Positions 12,520-24,800 of a stretch of DNA of 64,000 nt are shown here, piece after piece. The translations under genes and the position numbers were made by a program. Below the pieces are notes generated by a model that saw nothing but the letters and a program-made list of their open reading frames with translations, searched no databases and was not told the origin of the DNA. This DNA comes from Hyperoodon ampullatus (Eukaryota > Chordata > Mammalia > Artiodactyla > Ziphiidae): positions 168,952,223-169,016,222 of the forward strand of contig OX457058.1 of the NCBI GenBank assembly GCA_949752795.1, given 5' to 3'. Position 1 is the first letter of the stretch. Each line of letters begins with the position of its first letter.

Positions 12520-12624
12520 AGTACATGGTGTATCTGTGTGTAGCAGAAATTCATCAAGCTATTCACAGTATGCACACTTTTCTCTGTGTATATTATACTT
12601 CAATTAAAAAAAAAAAAAAAAAAA
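12520..12624 (+). mobile_element. Short L1-like 3' end
   Basis: Contains gcagaaattcatcaagctat and tgtatattatacttcaatt followed by poly(A), a typical terminal motif of an old L1. The family was not determined. Confidence 0.6.
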
Positions 12625-12767
12625 GGTGGGCACGGAGAGAAAGCAAGCACTGGACTAAACAGCAAGGTCCTGGGTTGCAGTCCCTGCTCTGCAGTGTGGC
12701 CTGCCTTGTGCTTACCCGGTCCGGGACTCCAGCCTCTCATGTGGAGTGGATCAAAAGTGGAAAACGG

Positions 12768-12966
12768 GGGCTTCCCTGGTGGCGCAGTGGTTGAGGGTCC
12801 ACCTGCCGATGCAGGGGATGAGGGTTCGTGCCCCGGTCCGGGAGGATCCCACATGCCGCGGAGCCGCTGGGCCCGTGAGCCATGGTCGCTGAGCCTGCGC
12901 ATCCAGAGCCTGTGCTCCGCAACAGGAGAGGCCACAACAGTGAGAGGCCCGTGTACCGCAAAAAAA
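12768..12966 (+). mobile_element. CHR-type tRNA-derived SINE
   Basis: Full-length head to poly(A), with a perfect 15 bp target duplication aaaagtggaaaacgg at 12753-12767 and 12967-12981. Confidence 0.95.
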
Positions 12967-13524
12967 AAAAGTGGAAAACGGGGCCCAATTCCACCATGAC
13001 CACCTCCACGGCCCTGGGAGCCATCACCACCGATCACGGCGGCGATCACTTGGGAATTACAACCACCTTTTGTGCTAAATACCCCAATGGGACTTCAGAA
13101 TCCTGATTATCATTTGGTTCTAGAAGTAGAGAAGCATCGGCACTCAAGACGAACCCCACACGCCACACACAGAAGAAACTCTCCAAGAAGATTCCCAGAA
13201 GCCCACGAATCAGGGTGTTGTGGTTAACACTCAGCCAGCAAACGCGTGCTGAGGAAGAACTCAAATGACTTCCTTGTAGCTGTTAAAAATTACTCGTGGG
13301 GGCTTTTACAGGAAAGGGGGTGACCTTGGGCTTACTCAGCATAATCTCACTCCTTCTGGCTCTTCCTGAGATCATGACCGGCACCCAAACCGTTCAGCTG
13401 ATGGCACAAAGGTTGGCCTTTTAACGAGCTCCTTCCACACCAAGTGGTAGGTGAAAGCCAGGAAGCTTCTAGTTCCTCAAGTCTTGACACCATGATGGAG
13501 GTCCTGGCAAGATGCTAGGATGTG

Positions 13525-13805
13525 TTACTATTACTGATAATTACAACAGTGATAATGATAGCAGCTAACTTTTCCTAAACGCTCACCAAGTGCAGGACAA
13601 TGTCCTACACCTTGCAGCAACTGACATTTTATTCCTCACAACAACCCTATATAGTAAGTCCTATTAGCAGCCCCATTTGATAGACAGAGAAACTCAGGCT
13701 CAGAGAACCTCAGTACCTTGCCCAGGCTCCCCCAGCTAGGAGGTAGCCAAGATGGGACCTGAACCCACACCATTTGGCTCCAGAGCCCTCGAGTTTCTAG
13801 TCAGT
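13525..13805 (-). mobile_element. MIR SINE, nearly complete
   Basis: Antisense MIR from agcagctaacttttcctaaa through ctcacaacaaccctatatag and agaaactcaggctcagagaa to ggctccagagccctcgag. Confidence 0.85.
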
Positions 13806-15314
13806 GAAACAGGCATAGCAAACCTGGGTAAAGGAAAGCATCTCAATTCTAGCTATAGCCAGGATCACTCAAGTTCATTCTTTAAAAAAATTTTTTTTTA
13901 AATTTTCCATTATCTATTTATTTACATAAAACAAAAAAGAGTGAGTACGTGGGCACACAGTTACCATGTGGTGATGTTGAACCTTTCCTTAAGCACCAAG
14001 CCATGGAGGTTTAGTGGAATGAAAACTATACTGGGAATCAGAAGCCTTAGAATCTTAGAATCTTGGTGTCACTGAATAATTTTGTGACGTGAAAAAAATT
14101 TACATTTTCTCAGATCTAAAAACCTAAAAACCTCCTTTTTAAAACTTATGTTAAAAGGAAAAAAAGTAAGCCTTTCTCATGTTCTGCCAGGCCAAGTCTT
14201 TAGCCTAGAGGCCTTTAGCCTGGTGGTTCAGCCCGTGAGGCCAGGCACACTGCGTCTGGTGGCAGCACAAGGAAAAGCAAAAAAAAGGAAAGGCTGCAGG
14301 CCCATCTGCTTCTCCCATCACCCCAGGGTCTGCAACCTGCTTCACTCTTCACTCAAAGGCCCCCAGGGACCACCACACTGGGCCAGAGTCTGCATCTGTC
14401 CCCAACCCTGGATCAAGACAAACTAACACAACTGAAGAGAGACACCTCTTTGGAGAGCAAACAAATGGCATGGCCGGACGCCGGAGTCCACAGCGGCCTC
14501 TGGGAGGAGGATCCGCGTGGCACCAAGGGAAGGACGCATGCCCGACACACAGAAGGGCCGCTGTGGACACTGCTGGGTGAAGGGATGGGCCCCGTGGAGG
14601 GAGGATTAACACTGCAGCAGTGTCGCCAGCAATCCCACCTTCAGAGGCACAGTATACGCTTCTGCAGAGAGCGAGACCGGCCGCTGGGAGGGCAGCCGCA
14701 GGTGAGGATGAGGTCATGAGCCGGGCTGAGCAGAGTTTTCTGGGAGGACAACTAACAAATCCTATGGGCAGACCACCGAAGCCTGTAATCAACTGAGGCC
14801 AGGACCCAATGTCTCTGAGTCAAAGCCTTCCTGGCACCACTCAGGATACCTGCCTGTTCATTAGACCTTACAGAAAACCACACACCATGGATAGTCCTGA
14901 GGAATCCACACTAGGCCCCAGTGCCTTGATGTAACAGTGTGCCAGGCAGCCACGGCCCTAGCTAAACCCTGGCACCCATGGCTGTGCAAGAATCATAGGC
15001 TGAGGGTCTAAAGAGGCAGCCGGATCTGGCATAGGGCTGTGCCTGGAGATTCCTGCAGCTAAACCTTGAGAGTAGGCTCCCAGGAGCCAAGAGGAGGTTG
15101 TGGCACCATCCAGTACATACTAGGGGCAGGACCGCGGAGTCCAGCCACACAGGGAGCCATCGGCAGCCTACTGAGCTGTTCAGTGTGCAACCTGTGTAAC
15201 TGTCCCTGACAGCCAGCCAGCCAAGGCTTCTGCCTTCCAATCACTGGCAGACCACCCCTTTCAGGCCAGCTGTGGCACCAGGGCAGTCCAGACCCCAGCA
15301 CCAGGACCCTGAGG

Positions 15315-15515
15315 CACTGTGAAAGTTAAGGCAAAGGCAGAGTCTAGAAATGTGGGTTCGAGTCCTGGAATCACCATTAACTTTATGTGTGCTTCTGAAG
15401 GTCACAAGTTATTTGTATCTCAGTTTTCTCGTCTATAAACAAGAGAGTCAGAATAATGTATCTTTAACATCCTTTCTGACTTTTAAGTTCTAGGATTCTT
15501 TGATTCTGTGACATG
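15315..15515 (+). mobile_element. MIR SINE
   Basis: Contains atgtgggttcgagtcctgga, tatctcagttttctcgtcta and a diverged 3' part. Confidence 0.6.
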
Positions 15516-16204
15516 ATAAACAAAGAAAGAAAGCTCTTTGGGCCTGATGGAGCCAGACTGCTACATGGGAGCCCAGGGCCTGCTGCCCTCAAGCAGGCGC
15601 ACAGCACTGTGACTGCACAGGACAACGTTGGCAGGGTGGCAGGACACAGCCAAGGGAAGAAGGCCAGCAGGACGGGTGCACGAGTGACAGATAATGGCTC
15701 CGTGTCGGGGACAGATGCCCACTCACTAGCTCAACCAAGCCCATACACACCCTGAGACAGTCCTCTGCAGTCACCAGATGACTCTCCAGCCCACATAGAC
15801 TCAGCCTGGCATGTTAGACGGCTTGTCCTCACCTACTACCGCTTCTCTAACTCTCCCCAAATGGCTCCCAGGGAGAGCTGGGCTTCCCCACCCAGCAGAT
15901 GCCTTGGTCTTAATCAACCCTCGTTTGTATTCCAGAGAGATCTCAGGTGTCTGTGTGCCCAGCCTGAGGCCTCCCAGACAGCATGAAACCAGGGAGGGTG
16001 AGAGCCCCTGATGGGTGTGTATGTGTGTTTGGGAGGGAGGAGGTCACCTCTTCAACCTCAGAGTGGCCACATCCCACCCACCCTCCCTGGGGGCTCGTAA
16101 GTGGACAGAGATGCGGGGGTGACTGGTGATAACAGAGTAGGGCAGGGTTGCCATATGGGGGAGTGGGTGGGAGAGCGGTGAAGAGGAGGGGAGAGAGGGT
16201 TTCT

Positions 16205-16465
16205 GGAAGCCAATGACGTTGAGCCACAAAGGGTCACAGGCATGGGACACATGAAAAGACATTCCAAAAGCAGAGGCATGGGGTGAGGGGTCCGCGTGGC
16301 TAGGTGGACGTAGGTGAAGACAGGCGGGAGAGGCAGCTGGAGACAGACCAGCCAAGGGGCTTGGACTTGATCCTAAAGCAATAGGGTCCTGAGGCGGGGA
16401 GTGACGAGCCAGCTCTGAGTTTGGCGGTGACCTGTCTAGAGGTGTGGGCTAAGGCCAAGGGGCTG
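16205..16465 (-). mobile_element. L2-like fragment
   Basis: Contains cattccaaaagcagaggcat, then ttggacttgatcctaaagca and gcggggagtgacgagccagc, consistent with antisense L2 sequence. Confidence 0.5.
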
Positions 16466-16984
16466 AGCTCGGAAGGGACGAGGCCTGGGCAGCGTGTCAG
16501 GCACAGTGCTGGCCTTGGGGGCACGTGTGCCGGGCTTCGCAGTCCAGGAAAGACTGAGATGCTGCCTGACCTTTGGCACGATACTGCCTCTGATCTGGCA
16601 GCGCTGCTGAAAGGAAAATGACGATGCAATCTGCCCCTCAGCCTGGTTTGCTCTTCAGACCCGTTATTTAAACCCACGAGCTCGGGCGCGGGTGGTCAGG
16701 CCCTTGCAGCACAGGGAGTACAGAGGAGAAAGGCAGGGTGTGCGCGAGCACCAGACGGGAGCAAGGTGGCCCAGACCCTGCCCCTCCCAGGGCCCTGAGT
16801 GCCCCACGGAAGAAAACAACAGGATGAGGAGGTGACTGCTAGGGTTCCGGCACTCTCCGATTCTCTGCAACTTGGCCAGTTTCAACTGATTAGAAACACC
16901 TCCCAAAGTGGTGGGACATGGGCCAGCACTTGCTTGGAGGGAGTGTTATTGGCCCAACTCCTACGGAGAGAAAGTGGGCAACAG

Positions 16985-17290
16985 CCAAAATTAAGACTAC
17001 ATAAATTCAGCGTTTCTATTCTTAGAGATTTATCCCACATAATTCCATACATGTGCACACAAAGATATATGTACAAAGATATTTAATCGCTGCAGCATGT
17101 TTCCGAAACATGATCAGAAATGTCCTAAGTGTCTATCAGTAGAGAAATGGTTAAGAAAAGGATTTAAGGCCATTTAATGGAATACTATGCAGCCATTAAA
17201 AAGAGTAAGACAGCCTGAAGGGAGGACTGATATGAAATCATTTCCAAGAAAGATCACACAGAATAATGGCTTTGTGTGAGGACGGGAAGA
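16985..17290 (+). mobile_element. Old L1 fragment, ORF2 end
   Basis: Diverged plus-strand L1 sequence with agagatttatcccacataat, cacaaagatatatgtacaaa, aagtgtctatcagtagag and aatggaatactatgcagcca. It is heavily mutated and non-coding. Confidence 0.85.
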
Positions 17291-19089
17291 CCGTCTTTGC
17301 TCGTGTACATGGAACTCCCCTAAAAAGGCTCCAGGCTGCTGCAACCATGGCTGCCCCCAAGACAGGGATGCGCCGGCTGGGCAGCAGGGGTGGGAAAAGA
17401 CTCCTTGAATTTGCTGCATGTGCACGTGTTACCTACGTCAGACGGCAGAAAGCCAGACAGAGGGGACATAGGCAAGGCCATGCCTACGGAATCCACCAGA
17501 ACCACAGTGCATGAATAGGCTGGTAAAACTCACTGTCCTGGGGGGCAGAAGGTGGGAGAAACACTGGAGCGTTTGGGAAGCTTCCCGGGAGCAGAACGCC
17601 GGCAATAACCCCCCACTGTCCCTGCTGGTGAACAAAAGTCACAGAACCAGGGGTTCAGAAAAGACAAGAAGAGGTTGGAGCACCCAGGCGCCAGGCTTTA
17701 GAATGAACTGGATGTGACCGGCGCCACTGACGGAGCAGAGGGAAACCCCTTCCAGATGGGGTGTGGGGGGAGGGAAGCAAAGCACCTGTGGAGGCGGGGC
17801 TGGGCCCCAGCATCCTGGGTGTGTGACTTGCACACCCGCCCCAGTGTGCCCGCCAGTGGCATCCAGGTCACAGGCACCCCCATCCCATCCCCAGGCCGGT
17901 GGATGCCACCCTCGACTGTCCATCCGCCTGAGTCATCTTCCCAGACGATCTGCGGTGACACGCGCCTCGCTCAGCCATCTGGGAGAGAAAAAAGGGGTCC
18001 CCGTGGGGAGACACACTGTTGTTGACAGAGCTCAGAGAAAGTCCATGAAGAAAAGCAATCCCATCAAAGCGTAACCCCGAACGCTGAGGAAGCGGGGGCG
18101 GGGAGGAAACTGAACACTTTACCATCTGAGACAACAAACACCTTCTCCCCCGCTTCCAGGCCCCCGACTAGGACAATACCGCCCTTTCTGTCCCTGGACC
18201 TCAGCACCAAACTTACGTGTTCTCCACCTCCCGTCAGCAGGAGGCTGGCAAGCTGCCCGGCCAGGCTGCGCACCTGACAAATGTCACATGCCCTGTCACA
18301 GTGCCAGGGCACTACTCAGGTCCTCAGGCAAACAGAGAGAGACCTCGGCCACACACCACCTCCGGGACTGGGGAGGGATCTGAAGGGCTGGGTGCCAGCC
18401 AGGAGAAGGCATCTGCTCACGGGCTGACACTAAACCAGGACAGGCTGGCCTTTCCACTCAGGGGTCACTGTCGGGACCGGAGGGGGTCCCAGTGGTTATG
18501 TGACCAGGTGTCACAGCCGACAGCTGAGCAAAGTGAGAAGCGAACAGGGGCTGCCTGGTCCCAGCAGCTCGGCTCCACTCCGGCTCAGCAGCGGCCCCTC
18601 ACTCCTTAAGCACCTGTCTTAACCCTGCACGCCTTCTCCACACACCTGTCCAGGTGAGCCTGGGGAGCGGCCCCTGCCTTCAGGCCACTTCCCAGGACCC
18701 CGGCCACAGGCCGGCTCTGCCCACCCAGCCGGGGCCACAGCCCTCCAGCCGGAGTCGGACTCCCAGTTCCCAGAGCAAGCGCAGGTCTCCCCGAGGCCTG
18801 CAGGCGCCTGCTCCTGCTCTGCTGGGTGAGCAAGGTTACAGCCAGGACTCGGGGCACCACAGCGCTGTTGGCGGGGAGAGAGGATCGTCTGGAGCCACAG
18901 CAGAGCCCGCAGTGTGCCGCTGAACTCTGGGACCCGGGGCCACTTGGGCCAGGGGAGGCCTGGGCGCCCCACCCCTGCACGAGGCCACCCCGCCTTCCCA
19001 GCCTCTGGCTGCAGGAGAACAGAGAACAGAGACAGCTACTGCTGCCGGCCGTGACCCTGGCAATGACCCCTAGTGCTGCGACAACTGTC

Positions 19090-19448
19090 TCACTTCCTGC
19101 TCCACACCTCAGCCCTCTTCTAAGTGGCAGCCAGTGCGCCCTCGGTCCGCGCATTCTCCCGCCGCTGCTGCACTCAGCTGCCCCAGCCCACTCCAGGTCC
19201 GCGGGCCTCTGCGCCCGTCTCGCCAAGGGGCCTGGCAGACGTAGCCCCCTCGCCTGCTCCACGCCCCCCCCTGCTCACTAGGCCTTTCAGGCCTCGGCTC
19301 AAGTGTCACCTCCTCAGAGAGGTGATAACACCCTGTGATCACACGTCTTGATTTTCCTTCTTCCTAGAACTTACCATAAATGGAGACAATGGTGCTTTTC
19401 CTCCATTTACTTGTGCTTTCTTAGCATCAACCCTGCCTCCTCTATAGC
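19090..19448 (+). mobile_element. L2 3' region, left part
   Basis: Contains tcaggcctcggctcaagtgt and cacctcctcagagaggtga, characteristic of the L2 3' end in sense orientation. It is followed by a CA-rich microsatellite. Confidence 0.7.
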
Positions 19449-19547
19449 AACACACACACACACACCCTCACTCACACGCACACACACACACTCACATCCA
19501 CACTCGCACACACCCACACTCACACACACACTCACTCACACACACAT
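19449..19547. repeat. Interrupted (CA)n microsatellite
   Basis: About 100 bp of CA dinucleotides with ctca, catc and ccaca interruptions, lying within an L2. Confidence 0.95.
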
Positions 19548-19690
19548 CCGTGGGGAAAGGGGCTGCATCCACCTGATCTGTCTTATGTTTCGTATCTGCG
19601 ATGTCTTTTAGGATTCCTGGCACACAGCAAGTGCTCAATTAAGACTTGTGGAATGAATGACACAGTGGTTATTGAATGAATGATCTCATG
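19548..19690 (+). mobile_element. L2 3' region, right part
   Basis: Terminal L2-like sequence: ctggcacacagcaagtgctc, aattaagacttgtggaatga and repeated gaatgaatga. Confidence 0.65.
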
Positions 19691-20859
19691 GATCAATGGA
19701 GAGACTGAGAGATATCGGCCAGGTCAGGAGCTGGAAGCCAGGGAGTGTGAGGCCTGAGGCAGGGGACACGGACCCCAGCCAGCATGGGAGGGGGTCACAG
19801 AAGGTCCTCGTGGCTCACTCCAGAGGACGGAGGTCAGCGGAGGCCCAGCCCGAGGCCCACCAGAGCAGCTTTACTCTTGGCTGGTCAGAGACTTTGTGAT
19901 TTATTACACGAAGTCAAAAGAAACCACATGGGCCTTTATCGTGGGCACACAGACCACATGGGTGGCACAGAAGCAAGTCAGGAAGTCATGGTCCCAAAGA
20001 GGCCAGGAGGAGAGTGGAAGAGACCTTCCTGCCGTAGATGTTCCTGAAATAAAGAACCCACAGGACTACAGACCTCTTGGTGGGAGTTCCCAATCTCCAA
20101 AACCCAGATACTGGTACTCGAGGAGCCCAACACGTCCACAGGGCCGAACTAAGGAACCCTGAAATGATGTGTATACACAAGTTTTCCCTATGACTTTGGG
20201 AAAACGTATTATTAGCAAACATTAGTATATCTAAAACCCAGAAGACCTCCAACCCTGAGCTGTGAAATGGTGACTGTCCACGCACACACAGAGGGACCAT
20301 GGCCAGTGCGCTGGGTGAGCTCAGGCTTCCGCGTGGCCGTCCCTCCCACCGCCCCACCCAGTGCTGTACAAAGTCCATCTCTGCTCTGGGCAGGTAACAG
20401 GCAGGGTCATAAAGTTGTGCGTCTTCCTGGGGGGCTGGCCTCCCCTGCCACAGGGAAAGGCCCTGCAGACACTCAATGGCCCTAAATGGCCCCAAGCTCC
20501 CTGGGACAGAATGAGAGATTCACAGCCACTGCCCGCTGCCCTGGCCTGGACGCACAATGGGCAGATTGTGCGGCCACTTCCGCCATGGGAGGAGGGGCCT
20601 CGTGACCCAGGGCAGCAGTCATGGGGAGGCTGACCTCACAGCCTCCCCGGGACAGGATCTGTCCTCGGGCCAGGGCCACCAGATCTGCCCAGCGCTGCCT
20701 CCCCTGGCCTCTGCCAGCCAACGTTTTATCATCGTGTGGCACCAACGATATCAGAGAAATGCCAGACAGTGACCGGGAATCACTGGCTCTCAACCCTCCA
20801 GGGGTCCATCCGCTGCTGGCCAAAGCCCCTCTGAAGCATATCTGAAAAGAGCACAAGCC

Positions 20860-21010
20860 GCCTTCTTACTGATTGGCTGTAGGCAAGTGATTTAACTTCC
20901 TTGGGCCTCAGTTTTGTCACCTAAAAAAATGGGGAAGTAATTCCATTTTTTCCATGGATTGATATATAAGTACCAAATGAGACAGATACAAGATGTGGAG
21001 TGCCCAAGAC
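20860..21010 (+). mobile_element. MIR fragment
   Basis: Contains gtaggcaagtgatttaactt and ccttgggcctcagttttgtc. Confidence 0.65.
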
Positions 21011-21199
21011 AGAGAAGGCCACTTGGGATGTGCTCGGGAAACGGTGGCCCCTCCCGTGGCTCCATGGTGACGGCCTGAATCATTCCCTGGTGCTCAGGGC
21101 TCTGACCCTCGTCCAGAAGGCCCACATGCCACCAGGCACTGCCCCCAAAACAGACAGAAACTCACTTAACTTTTGATAGGTTTAGACGTCATCTTCTTA

Positions 21200-21310
21200 A
21201 TCAGATTAGAAAGCCTCCAACAACAAAAACTGTTGTTTCTTCTACTTCCCCTCTGTGCCTACAGCACACAGTACAGAGCCCCGTGCTGGCAGCTGCTCAA
21301 TAAACATCTG
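21200..21310 (+). mobile_element. L2 3' end fragment
   Basis: Ends with gtacagagccccgtgctggc and agctgctcaataaacatctg, the usual L2 terminus. Confidence 0.55.
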
Positions 21311-21734
21311 AGGTCGACAGGGTTTGAGTCAACACAGCTGTGAAATCATTTCGGAGCCAGAGGGGTCTCGGAGTAAAACGGAGCTGTGGTCTTGGAGGTG
21401 ATCACCACTGTTCACGGCAATGGCCTTTTGGATTGGGTACCACTGCTGTCAATGCCACCGTCTTCTGCTGGCATCCTGGCATGTGCCTGGCATGGCAGGC
21501 GGGGAAACCGAGGCCCAGGTGGGTGAGCTGGTGAGGGGTGGAGCCAGGCACAGTATCCAAAGTCCCCCTGCAGGCCACCTGGCCCTGCCTCTAAGGACAG
21601 TCCATATTTCCATCCCCCTGTCACAGAGCACAACTGTCACTTGGGGACACTTTCATAATCACTGTCTCACTGACTTTTCTAAGCACTCTCAAGTTGGCTG
21701 CAACCGACAGTCACAGATAAGGCTGCTAGACTAT

Positions 21735-21880
21735 CGTCATGGTTTGATAACAGCCGACACAACTGAGTGGTCACTAAGTGCTCCAGCTGGGCAGAGTGTT
21801 TTACACGTGGTCTCACACGCCAGGCGCTAACAGTAAGAGTGGTGGACGCTTACACGCACTTGGGGCCGAGGGCATCATGC
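21735..21880 (-). mobile_element. MIR fragment
   Basis: Contains actgagtggtcactaagtgc and gcagagtgttttacacgtgg, antisense MIR 3' part. Confidence 0.5.
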
Positions 21881-22394
21881 ATGTTAACTTGTTGAAGCGT
21901 CTTTTTTATTTTTTAGAAGAAAAGAGCCCTGTGTATTGCTGTTCCCCGTGTTCGGCTCCCCGGCCTGCAGGCGGCTCCTACTTCCCTGATCCCTGCCTGG
22001 AGGACCCGTGTGGCCGCTGAAATGTTAGGAGTCCCCAGCTTGTGTCACTTTGAGGCAGAAACTAAGAGCCAGGATGAGCTTCACTGAGGTCTCTTCCCTC
22101 GGCCACCAGGACCCGTCAGCAGCTGCCCGTCATCCGGGTCCCAGACGTGCAGCAGAGCTCAGCCAGCGCTCGGAGGGTGTGTGGTACAGAGTAGAAGGAG
22201 GCCTGGGCTGGGTCCCGGGAGCTGCTCGTTACTGCGGCGCGGCCGAGCCAATCCCCACAGAATGGAGAGGAAGGGGTCTTGAAAGTCACCCCCTCCGATG
22301 TCCTCCAGCATCTCAGGAGGACACTGGAGCCTACAGCTACACCGCCAGGGAGCGGCGGGCCACATGCGGGCCCGCTTCCTGCCCCGGGGCCGGG

Positions 22395-22620
22395 CCCCAG
22401 CAGATTCTCAACTGACGCCTCGAGGATCATCGGTGCTCTGAGGGCTGGACACGTGTTAACATACTCAGTCCCCCCCACAGTCCTGGGAGGTGTGGACGAC
22501 GGCTGTCCACTTTTTATAGATGAGGGAACTGAGCACATGCCAAAGGCCAGCCAGCAAGCAGTGGGGAGGCCAGCTCTGAATCCAGGCAAGGGCTCCAGTT
22601 ATCAGCACTCCTAACCACCC
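22395..22620 (-). mobile_element. MIR SINE
   Basis: Contains ctttttatagatgagggaac, agtggggaggccagctctga and cagttatcagcactcctaac in antisense MIR order. Confidence 0.7.
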
Positions 22621-22689
22621 TGCTGTGGGCGCCCAGCAGTCTGGAGGAGGAAAAAGGCAAATCTGAGGGCTCTAGACATTTGCACACAG

Positions 22690-23236
22690 AGTATAAGGAG
22701 GGTTCCAAGGAAGATATACAAGTGTTCAACAGACACGCAGAAGGATGCCTGACATCATTAGCTGCCAGGGAGATTTTAAACCAATTCAAAACTACAAGAT
22801 ACCATTGCACGCCCACTAGGATGGCTAAAATCGAAGTCAGATAAGTGTTGGCAAGGATGCAGAGAGACTGGAACCGTTATATGCGGTGGGGATCTAAAAT
22901 GGTACAGCCACCAGGGAAAATAGGCTGGCGGTTCCTCAACCGACCACCTGCCCCAGCAATTCCACTCCTGGGTGTATACCCCAGAGAAATGAAAACACAC
23001 GTACGCATAAAAACATGCACGTGAATGTTTCCGACAGTGTTCTTCATAACAGGCAAAAGATGGAAACCACCGAATGTCCACCAGCTGATGACTGGACAGA
23101 CACAATGTGGTCTAGCCATACACTGGAATATTATTCGGCCGTGAAAAGGAAAGCAGCACAGATTCACGGTACAACATGGATGAACCTTAAAAACATCATG
23201 CTGTGGGAAAGAAACCAGTCACAAAAGATGATATTG
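22690..23236 (+). mobile_element. Old L1 fragment: ORF2 end
   Basis: Plus-orientation remnant similar to L1 ORF2 terminal sequence, with ttccactcctgggtgtatac, gaatgtccaccagctgatga and tggaatattattcggcc, all diverged. It is interrupted by the SINE at 23237-23362 and continues at 23363-23632. Confidence 0.88.
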
Positions 23237-23362
23237 TCTTTTTTTTTTTTTTTTGGCCTCTACACGTGGCCTGTGGGATCTTAGTTCCCCACCCAAGGAT
23301 TGAACCCGCACCCTCGGCAGTGCAAGCGCGGAGTCCTAACCACTAGACCACCAGGGAATTCC
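23237..23362 (-). mobile_element. Older tRNA-derived SINE inserted in an L1 3' end
   Basis: Reverse orientation: poly(T), then ggattgaacc and the terminal accaccagggaattcc. It splits an old L1 3' end (22690-23236 and 23363-23632). The flanks aaaagatgatatt and ggaagatggtgtatt look like a diverged target duplication. Confidence 0.88.
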
Positions 23363-23632
23363 GGAAGATGGTGTATTATATGATTCCATGCATCCTAAAG
23401 TCCAGGACAGGGGAAAGCTATAGAGACAGAAAGTGGTGGTTGTCTACGGCTGGGGTGGGCGGGGGGTGACAGTTAAAGGGCACAGCGTTTCTTTTTGAGG
23501 TGATGAAAATGTTCTGAAACCGACTGTAGTGATGGTTGTACACATCTGTGGATACATTAAAAAACACTGGATGGTACACTTTGAAAGAGTGAATTGTATG
23601 GTATGTGCATCTCAATAAACTTGTTGTTTAAA
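23363..23632 (+). mobile_element. Old L1 fragment: 3' UTR
   Basis: Continuation of the L1 split by the SINE at 23237-23362. It contains attatatgattccatgc, agaaagtggtggttgtc, gaaaatgttctgaaacc and the terminal ctcaataaacttgttg, typical of an old L1M 3' end. Confidence 0.85.
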
Positions 23633-24049
23633 AGGATAAGGGGTAGGGGGTAGGGAGCTGGGCTACTGAAATGCTACTTCCTTTCGGGTAACGATGACGA
23701 AGAACCAACGTGCAAAGTGTGCGTTCTCTGCCGACATCCCCGCGGCGAGGGAAGAGCACCCTCCCACGTCCACTTCATACAACCAAACAGCTGACGGGAC
23801 CCGAGAGGTGAGGGGGGTGGGGCAGCGTCCTGCACGGGCCCAGGAGGGCCGGGCCGGACCGCTCAGAGGCTGGCCTGTCACGGCTGAGCAAGGAACGCTC
23901 AGGACCACAGGGGCCCTGGAGTGAGGACGGGGCACTGCTGAGCCTCCAATGGCATGAGTCCCTCTCCATCTCAGAAAACTGCCAGGTTCCAATGATCACG
24001 GTGTCCCCACTGCTCGGAGTTCATCCTGCGCTGGCAATTCCCCCTCCTA

Positions 24050-24330
24050 AGCAGGGCCTCTCGTTCCAGTTAAATCTGATCTTATCGCTCCCACCCTGAG
24101 CCTTCAGGATAAAGTCCAAGCCCCACAGCCTGGTGTGAAAAGCAGTCTCTCCACTCTTATGGTCCTGCAGGTCCCCACACCCGAAGGGAGGTCCACGTGC
24201 ACCCAAAAGGCGGCGCTGTCTGCCTCACGAGCCCTCCCTGCCCCCTCCCAGCTACCCACTGGAGCCACTTTCTCCCTCCCCTGACCCGCCTGGGCGCCCT
24301 GCACCAGCCCCGCACCCACGATGCGCTTCC
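24050..24330 (+). mobile_element. L2 fragment
   Basis: Sense-orientation L2: ttcaggataaagtccaagcc, ccacagcctggtgtgaaaag and gagccactttctccctcccc. Non-coding remnant. Confidence 0.7.
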
Positions 24331-24344
24331 ACTTCACAGAGACA

Positions 24345-24800
24345 TAGACGTGTCTCCTACGTACCAGGCACTGTGTGCGGCAAAGGGGATACCCGGGGAG
24401 CTTGAAGCAGACGTGATCCCTGCCCCTGCGGAGCTAACCCCCAAATGGAGAGACTGGCAGAAGCAACCAGTAGAGAATGACAAACTTCCAAACGGAGGGA
24501 AGGAAAGGTGCAAAGTGTTAAGGGCCCGGGACAGGGAATGTGTCCTAAGTCAGGTTATCAGAGAGACATCCCTGAGCAAGGGACACCTGAGCTGAGAGCT
24601 GGGGGTGGGGACGAATTCCAATTAAGGGAACGTCCTGTGCAAAGGCACTGAGGTGGAAAAGAGCTCAGAGCTTGAGCAGCTGTTGCAGGAGGGCCAGCAA
24701 GTCAGGGAAGGGGCGGGTGGGACAAGATGAGGCTGGGGAGGCGGGGAGGGAGGCCGCGGCCAGACTGCAGGCCTCACGGGCCATGTCGGAGGCTACAGTC
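24345..24800 (-). mobile_element. L2 fragment
   Basis: Antisense L2: taccaggcactgtgtgcg, ggagcttgaagcagacgtga, caagggacacctgagctgag, gcaaaggcactgaggtgg and ctgcaggcctcacgggccat in the expected order. Confidence 0.72.

Noticed and set aside
18606..19262. 218-codon minus-strand frame
   Set aside because: GC-rich chance frame with no recognisable domain. Part overlaps an L2 3' region.
23690..23920. CpG island or promoter
   Set aside because: A modest cluster of CpGs without a TATA, initiator or exon context. Not enough to call a regulatory site.
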